A stretch of 9,587 bases of DNA from an archaeon RBG_16_50_20 (GTDB lineage: Archaea > Thermoproteota > Bathyarchaeia > 40CM-2-53-6), in NCBI GenBank assembly GCA_001768965.1, contig MEMY01000044.1, positions 1-9,587 of the forward strand. The letters are read 5' to 3'. Positions 1 to 7,120 of this stretch are shown here, piece by piece; the stretch's first letter is position 1; each line of letters opens with the position of its first letter. The notes below the pieces were generated by a model that was given only the letters and a program-made list of their open reading frames with translations, did no database searches and was not told the origin of the DNA. Both the position numbers and the translations under genes were made by a program.

Positions 1-378
1 TATCCTGCGCCTACAATAAACTTAGACATTTAAGCCAAGGTTCAGAGCACGAGATCGCCAAGCTTTGGCTTTTGCGCACAGCTGTCGGGAAGGCGGAGAT
101 AGGCGTCATGTATTGGCTTGAGTGACGGAATACGAGGCGAGAATCTACTTCCATTAAGTGAAAAGACCTGGACCCGTTGGGATGTGGCAGCGGTTCCGGA
201 AGGTGGATTTGGACTGGAAACTAGGACCTCGTTGACCTTCAACCAGCTTTTTGACAGGTCTGAAATGCCGTCACAGTCTATGAATCTTAGGCTCCGAGAG
301 AGATTTGATGGGTGGTTTTATAGGTATATGGCTTCATTTTTTGCTTGCGCCTAGCGGAGCGTATCGGGTTAAAGAAAA
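1..378. other. leader region without a convincing gene
   Basis: No RNA gene, known domain or strong coding signal was recognised here. Two short open frames overlap on opposite strands. The plus frame 103-354 has no ATG and only a TTG at 118; its central part (GGFGLETRTSLTFNQLFDRS) looks like natural protein, but its last codons run through the TATA box of the next gene. The minus frame is open from about 318 down to 42. Either could be the remnant tail of a lost gene. The only element I support is the promoter at 316-322. Confidence 0.4.
316..322 (+). promoter_or_regulatory. TATA box of the large surface-protein gene
   Basis: TTTTATA followed by GGTATAT. An archaeal start site would fall near 344-349, giving a leader of about 30 nt before the ATG at 379. 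The same string TTTTATAGG recurs in the promoter at 5157. No strong Shine-Dalgarno precedes the ATG. Confidence 0.55.
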
Positions 379-3300
379 ATGAGCGATGGCAAAAAGAGCC
401 TGTTCCTCAGGAAAGCCGGAACAGCCATCGCCTTTCTCACCCTCCTCTTCATATCCTCCCTCCTTCCCCTCTCGCAAACGAATCTTATTCCTAAAGTGCA
501 CGCGGAAGTCATCGACAATTCTGTAGGATCGATAGCCCCCGCGAAGTATTGGGGCGCATTCTCCGGAACTACTGGTGACGTGCAGATCAACGTCAACAGG
601 ACTGGTATCGCTGTGCGGGTTGAGATTCCGAGAGAGTTCCTAGACGGAGTTATCTCAAATGAGAACGACACGCACTTCATCCAAAGTGACATTCGCAACG
701 ACTACTATTACTACGCCGTGGTCGATGAGTCCAGACATTGGAGCTACGATTGGAATCGTACTGCGAGCGATGCACCATGCTTCAAACCAAGCTTTTCCAT
801 ACACGACCCGAACGCGCCATGGTGTGTTGAGGTCTGGAATTACCTGAACGGAACGTTTCTCAATTTCACAGCACCCAAGTTCGTGCGGTTCATGGGCCTT
901 AATGCGCCTAGAATTTCTGGCGTCTACAACTTCACGCTTTTTGTTGCGAACAAAACGAACAAGTTCGGGTATCCGGATTTCGTACACGCGTGGAACACAA
1001 CACTGTTTGTCCCTGTTAGCATGATTGACAATCCAGCAAGCATTCCTGGGACGATTTGTGACGCCGATGACCCGTCATTGACATGCCCCCCCATACTGGG
1101 AGCCAAAGGGGTTGTCTACGCAACCAATCTGGCAACTGGGCAAGTGGCTAGAGCATACGTGAATCAGACCAATGGACGATTCAACCTCACGGGCCTAGCC
1201 CCAGGAAATTACGAGGTGCGCGGTTCAGCTGGCGTCGTGAACGGCATCGCGTACTCTGTGTCCGATCCCGTGAGTATGCTGAACCTGCAACGAGGACAAC
1301 TTGCCCCCCTCGGAAAGCTGCATCTTCAACGAGCGCCTCAAGTGTGCGGTTTCATTAGGTACCGAAACTCGACTGATCCTATCCAAACGAACTTCCTTCC
1401 CCACTCCCTCACGGATCATCCTTACCTACCGAAAATTGGCTTCAAAATCCTGAACATAACTGTTGAGGCGACTGATCAAGCGGGGCACACTTTTCGCGTC
1501 TTGACCACATCAACCGACTCATCCATTGATAGCTTTAGCATCATTACAGGCCAAGGCATCAAATACGTTGGGAATGGCCCGCTGGGTACGGTTGACCCGT
1601 ATGGTACCGAGTTTGCTGGCCTTCCCAGCGTGAGTGGCTCGCCATACACGATGCAGATCAACGTCTGGATAACTGGTTACTTGCAGCAGTTCAGCGAGAG
1701 CGTCACGATTGCTTCGATGCCAGGCCAGGCAACCCCGATCCCATGCAATCAGGTTGTGCCCACTCCAATAGTAATGCAGTCAGGTGGAGTGATTAGCGGT
1801 ACAATAGAGTTCCATCGAAACGCCTTAACCCTCGAAACTCCACATGACGGCGAATTGGCCCTTGGACTCTCATCAACAGCCACCGACGCACTCTTCGGGG
1901 GCAATATCCTAATCCAGATGTACAATCAAGCCGGTCAACTGAAAGGCGTCGGAGTAATCAACGGAACATTACCCGACGGCAAAACCATCTACGCAAACTC
2001 GGTCTCGGTCAGATTCTATATCGTGGGTTTCAGCGAATTCTACAATCGGACATGGGCTGGGACATGGGTTTCTAAAGATAACGGCCTTGCTGCTGATCAG
2101 TATACTATCAATGTGAACATAAGGGGATACGAAGAGGAGGAGATCACGTCTGGGCCCTACTCTTTGCCTTTGGGTTCCAACCAGACGGTCACAATCAGGA
2201 TGACGAGAGCCGGTGCTTTCCAAGTAAGTGCCGTCTCATTCAACAACCGCTTCGGAAGCCGCGCTCTCCAAGCTGAGAAACCATTCCGATTCCTCAATCT
2301 GTCAATCCCAGTTCGAGCCCGAATCTACTTCTATGACGCTGGCGGAAGAATCGTCGGCTACGAGGAACGTCCGTTAGTTCAAGGAATCAACGGCGTAAGC
2401 CTCACATCGTTTACGATAATATTCGCAGGCCAGAACTGGAGTCTTCGCGAAATATGGTTCTTCGGATACGCGCCGACACACCTCGCCACTGGAACCTACT
2501 CGATTAAGGGCTACACGCTTGGCTACGTTCAACAGAGGGACATATTCGGCTATGTTGAATTAGTCAGCCTCGGCAGGGCGTTCGTGCCCCTCTTGATCGC
2601 AAACGAACTCGATATTACTTCCCCAATCTTTTCAGAACCTTCTTTGTTCTGGCATACGCCCGAGCATGACCATGCGATTGGCGAAGCATATTCAGGCGGA
2701 GGGCTTGCCGGAGCATTACCCGTTAACATGACCTCTAACGACCCTACATTGGTTTTTCCAATCTTCGGTTTCGGTGCCATGATGAATGTCACTTGCAATA
2801 GCATCCTCCAGTGTACCTCAACATTCAGCGGCCAGGGTCACTTCTTCTATGTCGCCCCAGATGGTACCCGTTACTTCGATTACGGTCTCGACACGGACAC
2901 CTACCTAGCCAAGGTACCTGAGTTCGGATTCAACAAGCATTTCACAACCATAATCCCGTCCTTCATGATCGACTTTCCAGACTTGGGACTGGGTGAAGAC
3001 GTTTTCCTAAACTTGTATGCCATGGCGAGAATAAGACAAGACACTTTCTCGAGCTCTCTTGTAACAGGATGGGTGGCCGGAAACTCCCTAGTCGAAGTAA
3101 TACCTCTTTCTTGGGTATCAGTTCAGGCAACCAACGGCACATTCACCAAATCAGTTCCAACCTTGGATGGAAGGTATGACGGCGTCGGAGCATTGAACTT
3201 GCCTGCAGGCATTTACGACATTACATTTTCGGTCGCCAATTACGAGTCGCAGACGCTGTCGGGCGTGCAGGTCACTTGGAACTCAACCTATGTAATACTT

Positions 3301-3468
3301 CCACCCTTAGGGCCATTGTGTCCTACGGCGGATCCGGGAGTCTGCGGATCGCCGTTCCCTCTTCTACAGGCCACGCAAAGTTCGCTGCTAACCATCACTT
3401 TCTGGATGGTTACGTCGGTTACTCGCGTACTGGGCATTCCAGAAAAATCGATCCTTCTGCAGCGGTAG
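379..3468 (+). CDS. large secreted, probably N-glycosylated surface protein with carboxypeptidase-regulatory-like repeats
   Basis: Residues 1-42 form a signal peptide: basic start, hydrophobic stretch 15-32 (TAIAFLTLLFISSLLPL), and a likely cut after KVHA. The mature part carries about 21 N-x-S/T sequons, as in archaeal cell-surface glycoproteins. Around 243-315 a prealbumin-like, carboxypeptidase-regulatory-type beta sandwich is recognisable (GVVYATNLATG, then GRFNLTGLAPGNYEVR). A second beta-rich segment begins near 470 (GGVISGTIEF), and a third near 913-966 (LNLPAGIYDITFSVANY). No enzymatic motif was seen. The C-terminus is odd: after a Cys-containing linker (CPTADPGVC) there is only a weakly hydrophobic, arginine-interrupted stretch (LLTITFWMVTSVTRVLGI), not a clean transmembrane anchor, so the end may be frameshifted or truncated. 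ATG 379 is chosen because TAA at 370 closes the frame upstream. Role inferred: structural or adhesive surface protein. Confidence 0.85.
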   Translation: MSDGKKSLFLRKAGTAIAFLTLLFISSLLPLSQTNLIPKVHAEVIDNSVGSIAPAKYWGAFSGTTGDVQINVNRTGIAVRVEIPREFLDGVISNENDTHFIQSDIRNDYYYYAVVDESRHWSYDWNRTASDAPCFKPSFSIHDPNAPWCVEVWNYLNGTFLNFTAPKFVRFMGLNAPRISGVYNFTLFVANKTNKFGYPDFVHAWNTTLFVPVSMIDNPASIPGTICDADDPSLTCPPILGAKGVVYATNLATGQVARAYVNQTNGRFNLTGLAPGNYEVRGSAGVVNGIAYSVSDPVSMLNLQRGQLAPLGKLHLQRAPQVCGFIRYRNSTDPIQTNFLPHSLTDHPYLPKIGFKILNITVEATDQAGHTFRVLTTSTDSSIDSFSIITGQGIKYVGNGPLGTVDPYGTEFAGLPSVSGSPYTMQINVWITGYLQQFSESVTIASMPGQATPIPCNQVVPTPIVMQSGGVISGTIEFHRNALTLETPHDGELALGLSSTATDALFGGNILIQMYNQAGQLKGVGVINGTLPDGKTIYANSVSVRFYIVGFSEFYNRTWAGTWVSKDNGLAADQYTINVNIRGYEEEEITSGPYSLPLGSNQTVTIRMTRAGAFQVSAVSFNNRFGSRALQAEKPFRFLNLSIPVRARIYFYDAGGRIVGYEERPLVQGINGVSLTSFTIIFAGQNWSLREIWFFGYAPTHLATGTYSIKGYTLGYVQQRDIFGYVELVSLGRAFVPLLIANELDITSPIFSEPSLFWHTPEHDHAIGEAYSGGGLAGALPVNMTSNDPTLVFPIFGFGAMMNVTCNSILQCTSTFSGQGHFFYVAPDGTRYFDYGLDTDTYLAKVPEFGFNKHFTTIIPSFMIDFPDLGLGEDVFLNLYAMARIRQDTFSSSLVTGWVAGNSLVEVIPLSWVSVQATNGTFTKSVPTLDGRYDGVGALNLPAGIYDITFSVANYESQTLSGVQVTWNSTYVILPPLGPLCPTADPGVCGSPFPLLQATQSSLLTITFWMVTSVTRVLGIPEKSILLQR

Positions 3469-3567
3469 CTCAGGATTGCTCCGGTCAATTCTCATCTTGT
3501 GAAGACTGACTGGACCGTTTGAATTGCTGAGGAAGTGTATGGAATCATCAACAAGCTGAGGAGACGC

Positions 3568-4749
3568 CTAATTGAAAGATTCTAACGGAAGCTGCTTGGC
3601 TAAGAAACCATTCTCCATCAGCTTTACTATGTGCTCTTCAGACAGAGAGCGGAACCACAACAAACCCCTACTGCTCGCAGCTACCACATTCGCGTTTACT
3701 TCAGGAACGCCTTGATTACTCATGCCGACACCGTGAAATGATTGCGATAAGAACGGTGTCGAGCCGAGAGGAACTGAGGCGCTCACTTGAACGTCATCCA
3801 AATGCGCTACGAAGTATGACCCGGCATTCAAGAGCTCCAGCGAAATTGTGACCGGTACAGCTCGATCTGAATGTAGGATCGAGGCGTATTGGGCCAAGGT
3901 CAAACGTGGCTTCAGGTCTTCTGTGACGTTATGATCGATCTGGCACCAGGAGCTGCAGCCTCCAAAATCGTATGTCTCGGTGAAGCCACCAACCTGAACG
4001 CGAAGCCTACCACTTCCCAGCAATGAACATGAAACGTACCATGGGGCGTAACATCCATCCATCACCCAGGCCCTAACCCTTAGGCTGCGAAGGTCCGCAA
4101 CGGAAATTGTTTGTGAGACACCGACGACCATTGCGCCATCGATTGTCCCGAAATGGCGAGGGGGCATTTGCAGTTTCAATGCTGATGAGCCGCTGTGAGC
4201 GACCTTGTTGGTAATTGTGAGATAACCATAGCTCTTCTCAACACTCCAACCGTCTAATCCATTCTCAAAGTCGCCGTTGTTCAAGATTGAAGCGGTTTGC
4301 AGCCTTTCTGGGAGTGGAGCATGCCCGACCATAATCGTGAAAGGACCTTTCTGCGATCCTCCGATTGCTGAGACTGAGGTGAAAAGCGTCGCACTGACCT
4401 GCAAGGTCCAGTTGGCCTGTAACGGAGGTGCAACCACCTTATTGACAGCGGTTACGTTCCTTGTTCCCCCCGCGAGATCAGCAAAGTAACCTATCGGGAA
4501 AGACGTGCTGGAGAGAATCACATTAGGTGCAGTCTCAACGACGTCGAGCCTGCCGACAATATAGGCCTTCGATTGAGAACACGTCACATTCATCTGGGTT
4601 GTCACTTGGAAACTCTGGCCTGGCTCCACGATAGGTGGATAATCGACCGCGAAAATCTGAAGGCTACAGCCTACAGCATGAGCAGCGGGAATCATCGAAA
4701 TGAGCAGAGCTACTGCGAAGAGCACAACCCGTAAACCCTTCAAGATCAC
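3568..4749 (-). CDS. secreted protein with Ig-like and carbohydrate-binding-like (jelly-roll) domains
   Basis: GTG start at 4749; an in-frame TAG lies 9 nt upstream and AGGT precedes the start by a few bases. Residues 1-25 are a signal peptide ending PAAHA. Residues 27-140 look like an Ig/CARDB-type beta sandwich (VDYPPIVEPGQSFQV). Residues 154-324 fit a CBM4/9-like galactose-binding fold: NGDFENGLDGW, later AHSGSSALKLQM, and the typical closing strand FVAHLDDVQVSA. Cysteine pairs (C233/C241, C265/C269) and four N-x-T sequons support an extracellular location. The last ~55 residues are unrecognised and end without a membrane anchor. It converges on the large surface protein, 99 bp tail to tail, so the two may be surface neighbours but are not co-transcribed. 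Sugar binding is a fold-based inference only. Confidence 0.8.
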   Translation of the reverse strand: MILKGLRVVLFAVALLISMIPAAHAVGCSLQIFAVDYPPIVEPGQSFQVTTQMNVTCSQSKAYIVGRLDVVETAPNVILSSTSFPIGYFADLAGGTRNVTAVNKVVAPPLQANWTLQVSATLFTSVSAIGGSQKGPFTIMVGHAPLPERLQTASILNNGDFENGLDGWSVEKSYGYLTITNKVAHSGSSALKLQMPPRHFGTIDGAMVVGVSQTISVADLRSLRVRAWVMDGCYAPWYVSCSLLGSGRLRVQVGGFTETYDFGGCSSWCQIDHNVTEDLKPRLTLAQYASILHSDRAVPVTISLELLNAGSYFVAHLDDVQVSASVPLGSTPFLSQSFHGVGMSNQGVPEVNANVVAASSRGLLWFRSLSEEHIVKLMENGFLAKQLPLESFN

Positions 4750-4912
4750 AGTGACCTACGTCCTACCAATGTCCTGGGCTCGACTCTTACGCTTATCCTA
4801 GAGGGGTCTCCGATTTGTAGTTTATGTGGCTTGCGAGTGAAGACCCAGGGAACAAGATCTGAAGATCCGCGGCAAGACTGAACTTGTCATAAAAGTGCGA
4901 ACAATCAAGCTG

Positions 4913-4964
4913 AGCGGAGCAGGGTGGGTTTCCAACCTTGAAGACTTGGCTTTTAGGGTCCACC
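4913..4964 (+). repeat. dispersed intergenic repeat, copy A
   Basis: Begins AGCGGAGC and ends GTCCACCA. It aligns along its length with copy B at 6672-6726 at roughly 80% with small indels. Shared blocks include TGAAG, CTTG and CTTTTAG. In copy B the 11-mer tcccagcaaac follows at once; here it comes after a 41-bp extra segment (4965-5005). Read on the minus strand in matching frames, both copies start WWTLK-x-K, so this could be a decayed coding tail. The copy lies about 230 bp before the AbrB antitoxin start. Confidence 0.65.
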
Positions 4965-5156
4965 AGATCAAATCCGACCAAGCACCCAGCAAAACCCAGA
5001 AACTATCCCAGCAAACCAATGGACTTCAGACACCCATCGACAATCGCTTTCGCCAAACACGCACAACAGCCTTTTCGGGCATTGACCGCAGAGTAACATG
5101 TTGTTCCCCACAAAGTTACACTCTCGAAAAGTGAAACCTATACCGCGATCTCAAGC

Positions 5157-5172
5157 TTTTATAGGATATATC
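5157..5172 (+). promoter_or_regulatory. promoter and possible operator of the AbrB-PIN cassette
   Basis: TTTTATA at 5157-5163 is a good archaeal TATA box, predicting initiation near 5186-5190, only a few bases before ATG 5196; the message is probably near-leaderless, and no Shine-Dalgarno is visible. The palindrome GATATATC at 5165-5172 directly follows and is a candidate binding site for the AbrB antitoxin (inference). Confidence 0.55.
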
Positions 5173-5195
5173 AAAATAGGAAAGCATGAAGTCCT

Positions 5196-5420
5196 ATGGA
5201 GACCGTGACTGTGACCAGGAGAGGTCAGACAACTATTCCATCGAAGCTGCGTAAGAAATATGGTATTGAGGATGGCACCGTCTTGGAAATCGAGGACACG
5301 GGTAAGGGGCTATTGTTGAAAAAAGCTAGGTCGAGCCTAGACTTGATAGGAACAGGTCGCCGCTCTCAGAAAGAAGTCTTTGACCTCTTAGACAAGATGA
5401 GACAAGAAGATGAGCGGTAG
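5196..5420 (+). CDS. AbrB/MazE-type (SpoVT-AbrB) antitoxin
   Basis: A 74-residue protein. Residues 3-43 are a swapped-hairpin AbrB DNA-binding domain with the family pattern VTVTRRGQTTIPSKLRKKYG followed by a Gly-Thr turn and the LEIED strand. The charged C-terminal 30 residues probably wrap the partner toxin. Known family role: dimeric DNA-binding antitoxin that neutralises the toxin and represses the shared promoter. Its last 11 nt overlap the start of the PIN gene, indicating translational coupling. Full length for the family; ATG 5196 fits the promoter spacing. AbrB-linked rather than RHH-linked PIN toxins are common in archaea. Confidence 0.9.
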   Translation: METVTVTRRGQTTIPSKLRKKYGIEDGTVLEIEDTGKGLLLKKARSSLDLIGTGRRSQKEVFDLLDKMRQEDER

Positions 5421-5805
5421 AAGGCGCGTCGTATACGATACCCGTTTCATAGCCGCCATGTACTCCCCAAAGAACGATGATGAAAGGTCCAAGATACGTC
5501 ACGAACTAACGACTACCTTGTCGAGATACATCTCAAGCCTAACCATATACGAAACTTACAAGATTAGCTTAGAGACAGAAGACAAGCAAACGGCTGACCT
5601 GCGAGCTGACCTGCTCAAACAAGACTTTACTATAGTGAATGTGGATTGGACCTTGGCAAGAAGCGCCGCTGTAATCTGGAAGAAATATCATGTTCCGATG
5701 GCCGATGCAATCATTGCGGCAACTGCGATCCATCTCAAAGCACAGTGCGTCACAAACGATGAACACTTGTTGAAGATGAAGGAAATCAAAGCAAGATGGG
5801 TCTAA
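5410..5805 (+). CDS. vapC: PIN-domain ribonuclease toxin (VapC type), AbrB-linked
   Basis: 131 residues, full PIN length. The acidic residues of the Mg-dependent RNase centre are all present: D10 (VVYDTRF), E48 (IYETYK), D99 (MADAIIAATA) and D117 (VTNDEHLL). The first motif is DTRF rather than the more usual DTS/DSS. Known family role: cleavage of RNA, often tRNA or rRNA, when free of antitoxin. It overlaps the AbrB antitoxin by 11 nt (ATGAGCGGTAG). Its TAA stop (5803-5805) overlaps by two bases the TAG stop of an S9 peptidase relic on the other strand. The catalytic set suggests a working enzyme. Confidence 0.92.
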   Translation: MSGRRRVVYDTRFIAAMYSPKNDDERSKIRHELTTTLSRYISSLTIYETYKISLETEDKQTADLRADLLKQDFTIVNVDWTLARSAAVIWKKYHVPMADAIIAATAIHLKAQCVTNDEHLLKMKEIKARWV

Positions 5806-5930
5806 GCCTTGAGATGTTGAGTGAAGAAGCTGGTTATTCTGTTGTAGCAAGTTACTCTGTTCTTGAGTTTGATCACATCATGCCCCTCATCCTCGAACAC
5901 TAAGTAGTTGACGAAACCTGCTCCAAGCCT
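5802..5930 (-). pseudogene. C-terminal relic of an S9 (prolyl oligopeptidase family) peptidase
   Basis: The minus strand encodes 42 residues then TAG. The core reads NYLVFEDEGHDVIKLKNRV, then an amphipathic end YNRITSFFTQHLKA. This is the standard C-terminus of S9 alpha/beta-hydrolase peptidases, where the His of DEGH completes the Ser-Asp-His triad. Upstream the frame is closed by TGA at 5931-5933. A neighbouring frame may continue the homology a few codons (AMKA before LGAGF), suggesting a frameshift. The remaining ~500-600 residues of a normal S9 enzyme are absent: the vapBC cassette starting at 5945 occupies their place on the same strand. It is therefore a dead 3' end left when the TA cassettes moved in or recombined here. 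The relic call is strong on motif; how it formed is inference. Confidence 0.8.
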
Positions 5931-5944
5931 TCATGGCTCCGCAT

Positions 5945-6358
5945 CTACGGGACTACATTGTAACCTTGCTGAGAGAAATGCCCATCAAATGTGAATGCGT
6001 TTCGGATAGCTTCTGCATCCATTAAAGCAAAACTGGCGCAATCAGTGAAACTGTAATCTTTGTCTGAATGTTTTTCGAAGATGTTCCAAGCAGCTTTCTC
6101 TAAGGCTTCAGTAATCCAGATAACTTTCACAAGCTTCGAAGTTTCGAGCGTCTTCCGAAATGTCACTGCCACATGATGCCCACAGTGAAAGCGCAGAAGC
6201 GTAAGTGTTTCATCAACGACATAATTTGAAGTGTAAAGTCTCCTAAACGGTGTGCTGCCTCGGCGTACCTTCTCTCTGAACTCCACGGCTCTCCTGTGAT
6301 TGGCATCGTCAAGATCCTCAATGGCCACAACTGCGCTTGTGTCCAGAAAAAGCCTCAC
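5945..6358 (-). CDS. vapC: PIN-domain ribonuclease toxin VapC (second cassette)
   Basis: 137 residues. The PIN acidic residues are present: D6 (LFLDTSAVVA), E50 (YVVDETLTLL), D106 (DYSFTDCASFALM) and D125 (AFTFDGHF). The YSFTDCASF context is typical of archaeal VapC. The start is GTG at 6358, within a 4-nt GTGA overlap with the antitoxin stop, so translation is probably coupled. Known role: RNA cleavage restrained by VapB. Downstream on the same strand sits the S9 peptidase relic, 14 bp away, so this gene's 3' boundary is a likely recombination junction. Confidence 0.92.
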   Translation of the reverse strand: MRLFLDTSAVVAIEDLDDANHRRAVEFREKVRRGSTPFRRLYTSNYVVDETLTLLRFHCGHHVAVTFRKTLETSKLVKVIWITEALEKAAWNIFEKHSDKDYSFTDCASFALMDAEAIRNAFTFDGHFSQQGYNVVP

Positions 6359-6597
6359 GCACGTCCCTTTCCGTAGAGATATTTGTCATGAGCCCTCGAA
6401 AGATCCTTACGACCACTCCGTCCGACCGGCTTTCTGGACAGGAAAGGATCAGAAGGATCCAATTTGACTTCCTCTTGCAACAGCTTGGTAACCGCTAGGT
6501 GCAGTCCTTCCTTCAGACTCAACCGCTTTCTTTTGAGCACTTCACGCAACGTTTTGTACTCCTCCTCTTCCAGCGTCGTTTGAACAACCTTTGCCAT
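6355..6597 (-). CDS. vapB: ribbon-helix-helix antitoxin VapB (second cassette)
   Basis: 80 residues. The N-terminus VVQTTLEEEEYKTLREVLKRK fits the strand-helix of an RHH DNA-binding domain, and the second helix continues to about residue 43. The tail DPFLSRKPVGRSGRKDLS ending in HDKYLYGKG resembles the toxin-wrapping tails of archaeal VapB proteins paired with YSFTD-type VapC. The ATG at 6597 follows purine-rich GGAGGCGAGGG, a good ribosome site. It precedes vapC with a 4-nt overlap. No clear TATA box is visible, but the leader has a repeated near-palindrome and a hairpin that could provide autoregulation. Confidence 0.88.
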   Translation of the reverse strand: MAKVVQTTLEEEEYKTLREVLKRKRLSLKEGLHLAVTKLLQEEVKLDPSDPFLSRKPVGRSGRKDLSRAHDKYLYGKGRA

Positions 6598-6605
6598 TTT
6601 CCCTC

Positions 6606-6639
6606 GCCTCCCTTTACATGAAGGAGGCTCTTACATGAA
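6606..6639 (-). promoter_or_regulatory. vapBC leader: repeated TTCATGTAA sites and a hairpin covering the ribosome site
   Basis: Two exact copies of TTACATGAA (plus strand 6614-6622 and 6631-6639; TTCATGTAA on the coding strand) are spaced 17 bp apart. Each is a near-palindrome around CATG, the kind of site RHH dimers bind. Arms GCCTCC (6606-6611) and GGAGGC (6623-6628) are perfect complements around one copy; on the coding strand the downstream arm is the GGAGGC Shine-Dalgarno, so folding would mask it. Function inferred. Confidence 0.45.
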
Positions 6640-6671
6640 AACCTTGTTTTCATCAAACAAGACGGCGTTTC

Positions 6672-6726
6672 AGCGGAGCGCGGGAGGGTTTTCGAATCCT
6701 GAAGGCTTGACTTTTAGCGTCCACCA
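6672..6726 (+). repeat. dispersed intergenic repeat, copy B
   Basis: Matches copy A (4913-4964) from AGCGGAGC to GTCCACCA and is followed directly by tcccagcaaac, which copy A has only after a 41-bp gap. On the minus strand it reads WWTLKVKPSGFENPPALR then a stop, close in spacing and residues to copy A. It lies about 190 bp before the start of the third cassette, mirroring copy A's position before the first. Origin unknown. Confidence 0.65.
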
Positions 6727-6868
6727 TCCCAGCAAACAAAAGGTCTTTCCACCGCAACATGCTCCTCAGCCGAATCTGTCCACCTTTTTTCATCAACCGT
6801 GAACCGTTACAGAATTTCCACTCTCGTTGCAAACGATTCTACTAGATGCCAGCCAGGCCCTCTTGTGA

Positions 6869-6906
6869 GTATACTTTATACCAGGCTACCAGCATAAAGG
6901 TATACT
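6869..6906 (+). promoter_or_regulatory. promoter and paired GTATAC sites of the third VapBC cassette
   Basis: CTTTATA (6874-6880) is a TATA box; initiation is expected near 6903-6907, leaving a very short leader before ATG 6914. GTATAC palindromes at 6869-6874 and 6900-6905 are centred 31 bp apart, about three helical turns. They flank the TATA box and the predicted start site, a plausible RHH antitoxin operator pair (inference). Confidence 0.5.
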
Positions 6907-6913
6907 GAAATCC

Positions 6914-7120
6914 ATGGGTTCCATCACCACCGTTAAAGTCTCGAAGACTACCTTAGAAGAATTGGAAAGGCTGCGTGATCAGCTCAGAGCGCATAGTCAC
7001 GACGAAGCCATAAAGGCCCTGCTCAAAAAGCACAGGACCGAGGCACTGCGTGAAGCACTTGGAGCCGACCGGGGAGCGGTACGGCCCTTCACAGAGCAAG
7101 ACCGAGGCGAGGATCGTTGA
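6914..7120 (+). CDS. vapB: ribbon-helix-helix antitoxin VapB (third cassette)
   Basis: 68 residues. The start SITTVKVSKTTLEELERLRD fits the beta strand plus first helix of an RHH domain, and HDEAIKALLKKHR the second helix. The acidic tail FTEQDRGEDR is the likely toxin contact. Known role: DNA-binding antitoxin and autorepressor. Its TGA stop is nested in the TTG start region of the PIN toxin (TTGA overlap). The ATG at 6914 fits the TATA spacing; no strong Shine-Dalgarno is seen, consistent with near-leaderless initiation. Confidence 0.85.
   Translation: MGSITTVKVSKTTLEELERLRDQLRAHSHDEAIKALLKKHRTEALREALGADRGAVRPFTEQDRGEDR

Larger units (their letters stand above)
4750..5195. other. intergenic region with one copy of a dispersed repeat and a promoter
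   Basis: No convincing gene. The open frames on both strands (such as minus 4793-4981 and plus 4895-5134) lack recognisable domains. The region holds the first copy of the intergenic repeat (4913-4964), a detached 11-mer tcccagcaaac at 5006-5016 that directly follows the other repeat copy, and the promoter of the AbrB-PIN cassette at 5157-5172. No tRNA, CRISPR or terminator was found. Confidence 0.5.
6598..6913. other. divergent spacer between the second and third VapBC cassettes
   Basis: This 316-bp spacer separates divergently transcribed TA pairs. From left to right it holds the vapB leader elements (6606-6639), a perfect hairpin CTTGTTT-TCATC-AAACAAG (6643-6661), repeat copy B (6672-6726), a six-T run at 6785-6790, and the promoter of the third cassette (6869-6906). 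No gene is supported; a 44-codon minus-strand frame running through repeat B ends at TGA inside the hairpin and has no known domain. Confidence 0.5.

Noticed and set aside
353..360. AGCGGAGC, also found at the start of both dispersed repeats
   Set aside because: Only eight bases match and the flanks do not align with the repeats, so chance is a sufficient explanation.
5569..5850. Minus-strand open frame of 93 codons antisense to the AbrB-linked vapC
   Set aside because: It is a shadow of the PIN gene; the real minus-strand signal here is the S9 tail in another frame.
5831..5861. Short direct repeat GTTATTCTGTT / GTTACTCTGTT
   Set aside because: It falls in the coding part of the S9 relic, is only two imperfect units, and does not form an array.
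6672..6726. tRNA-like T-arm in repeat B (GGGTTTTCGAATCC)
   Set aside because: The loop is too long, the acceptor spacing to CCA is wrong, no D-arm or anticodon arm can be drawn, and copy A does not keep the motif.
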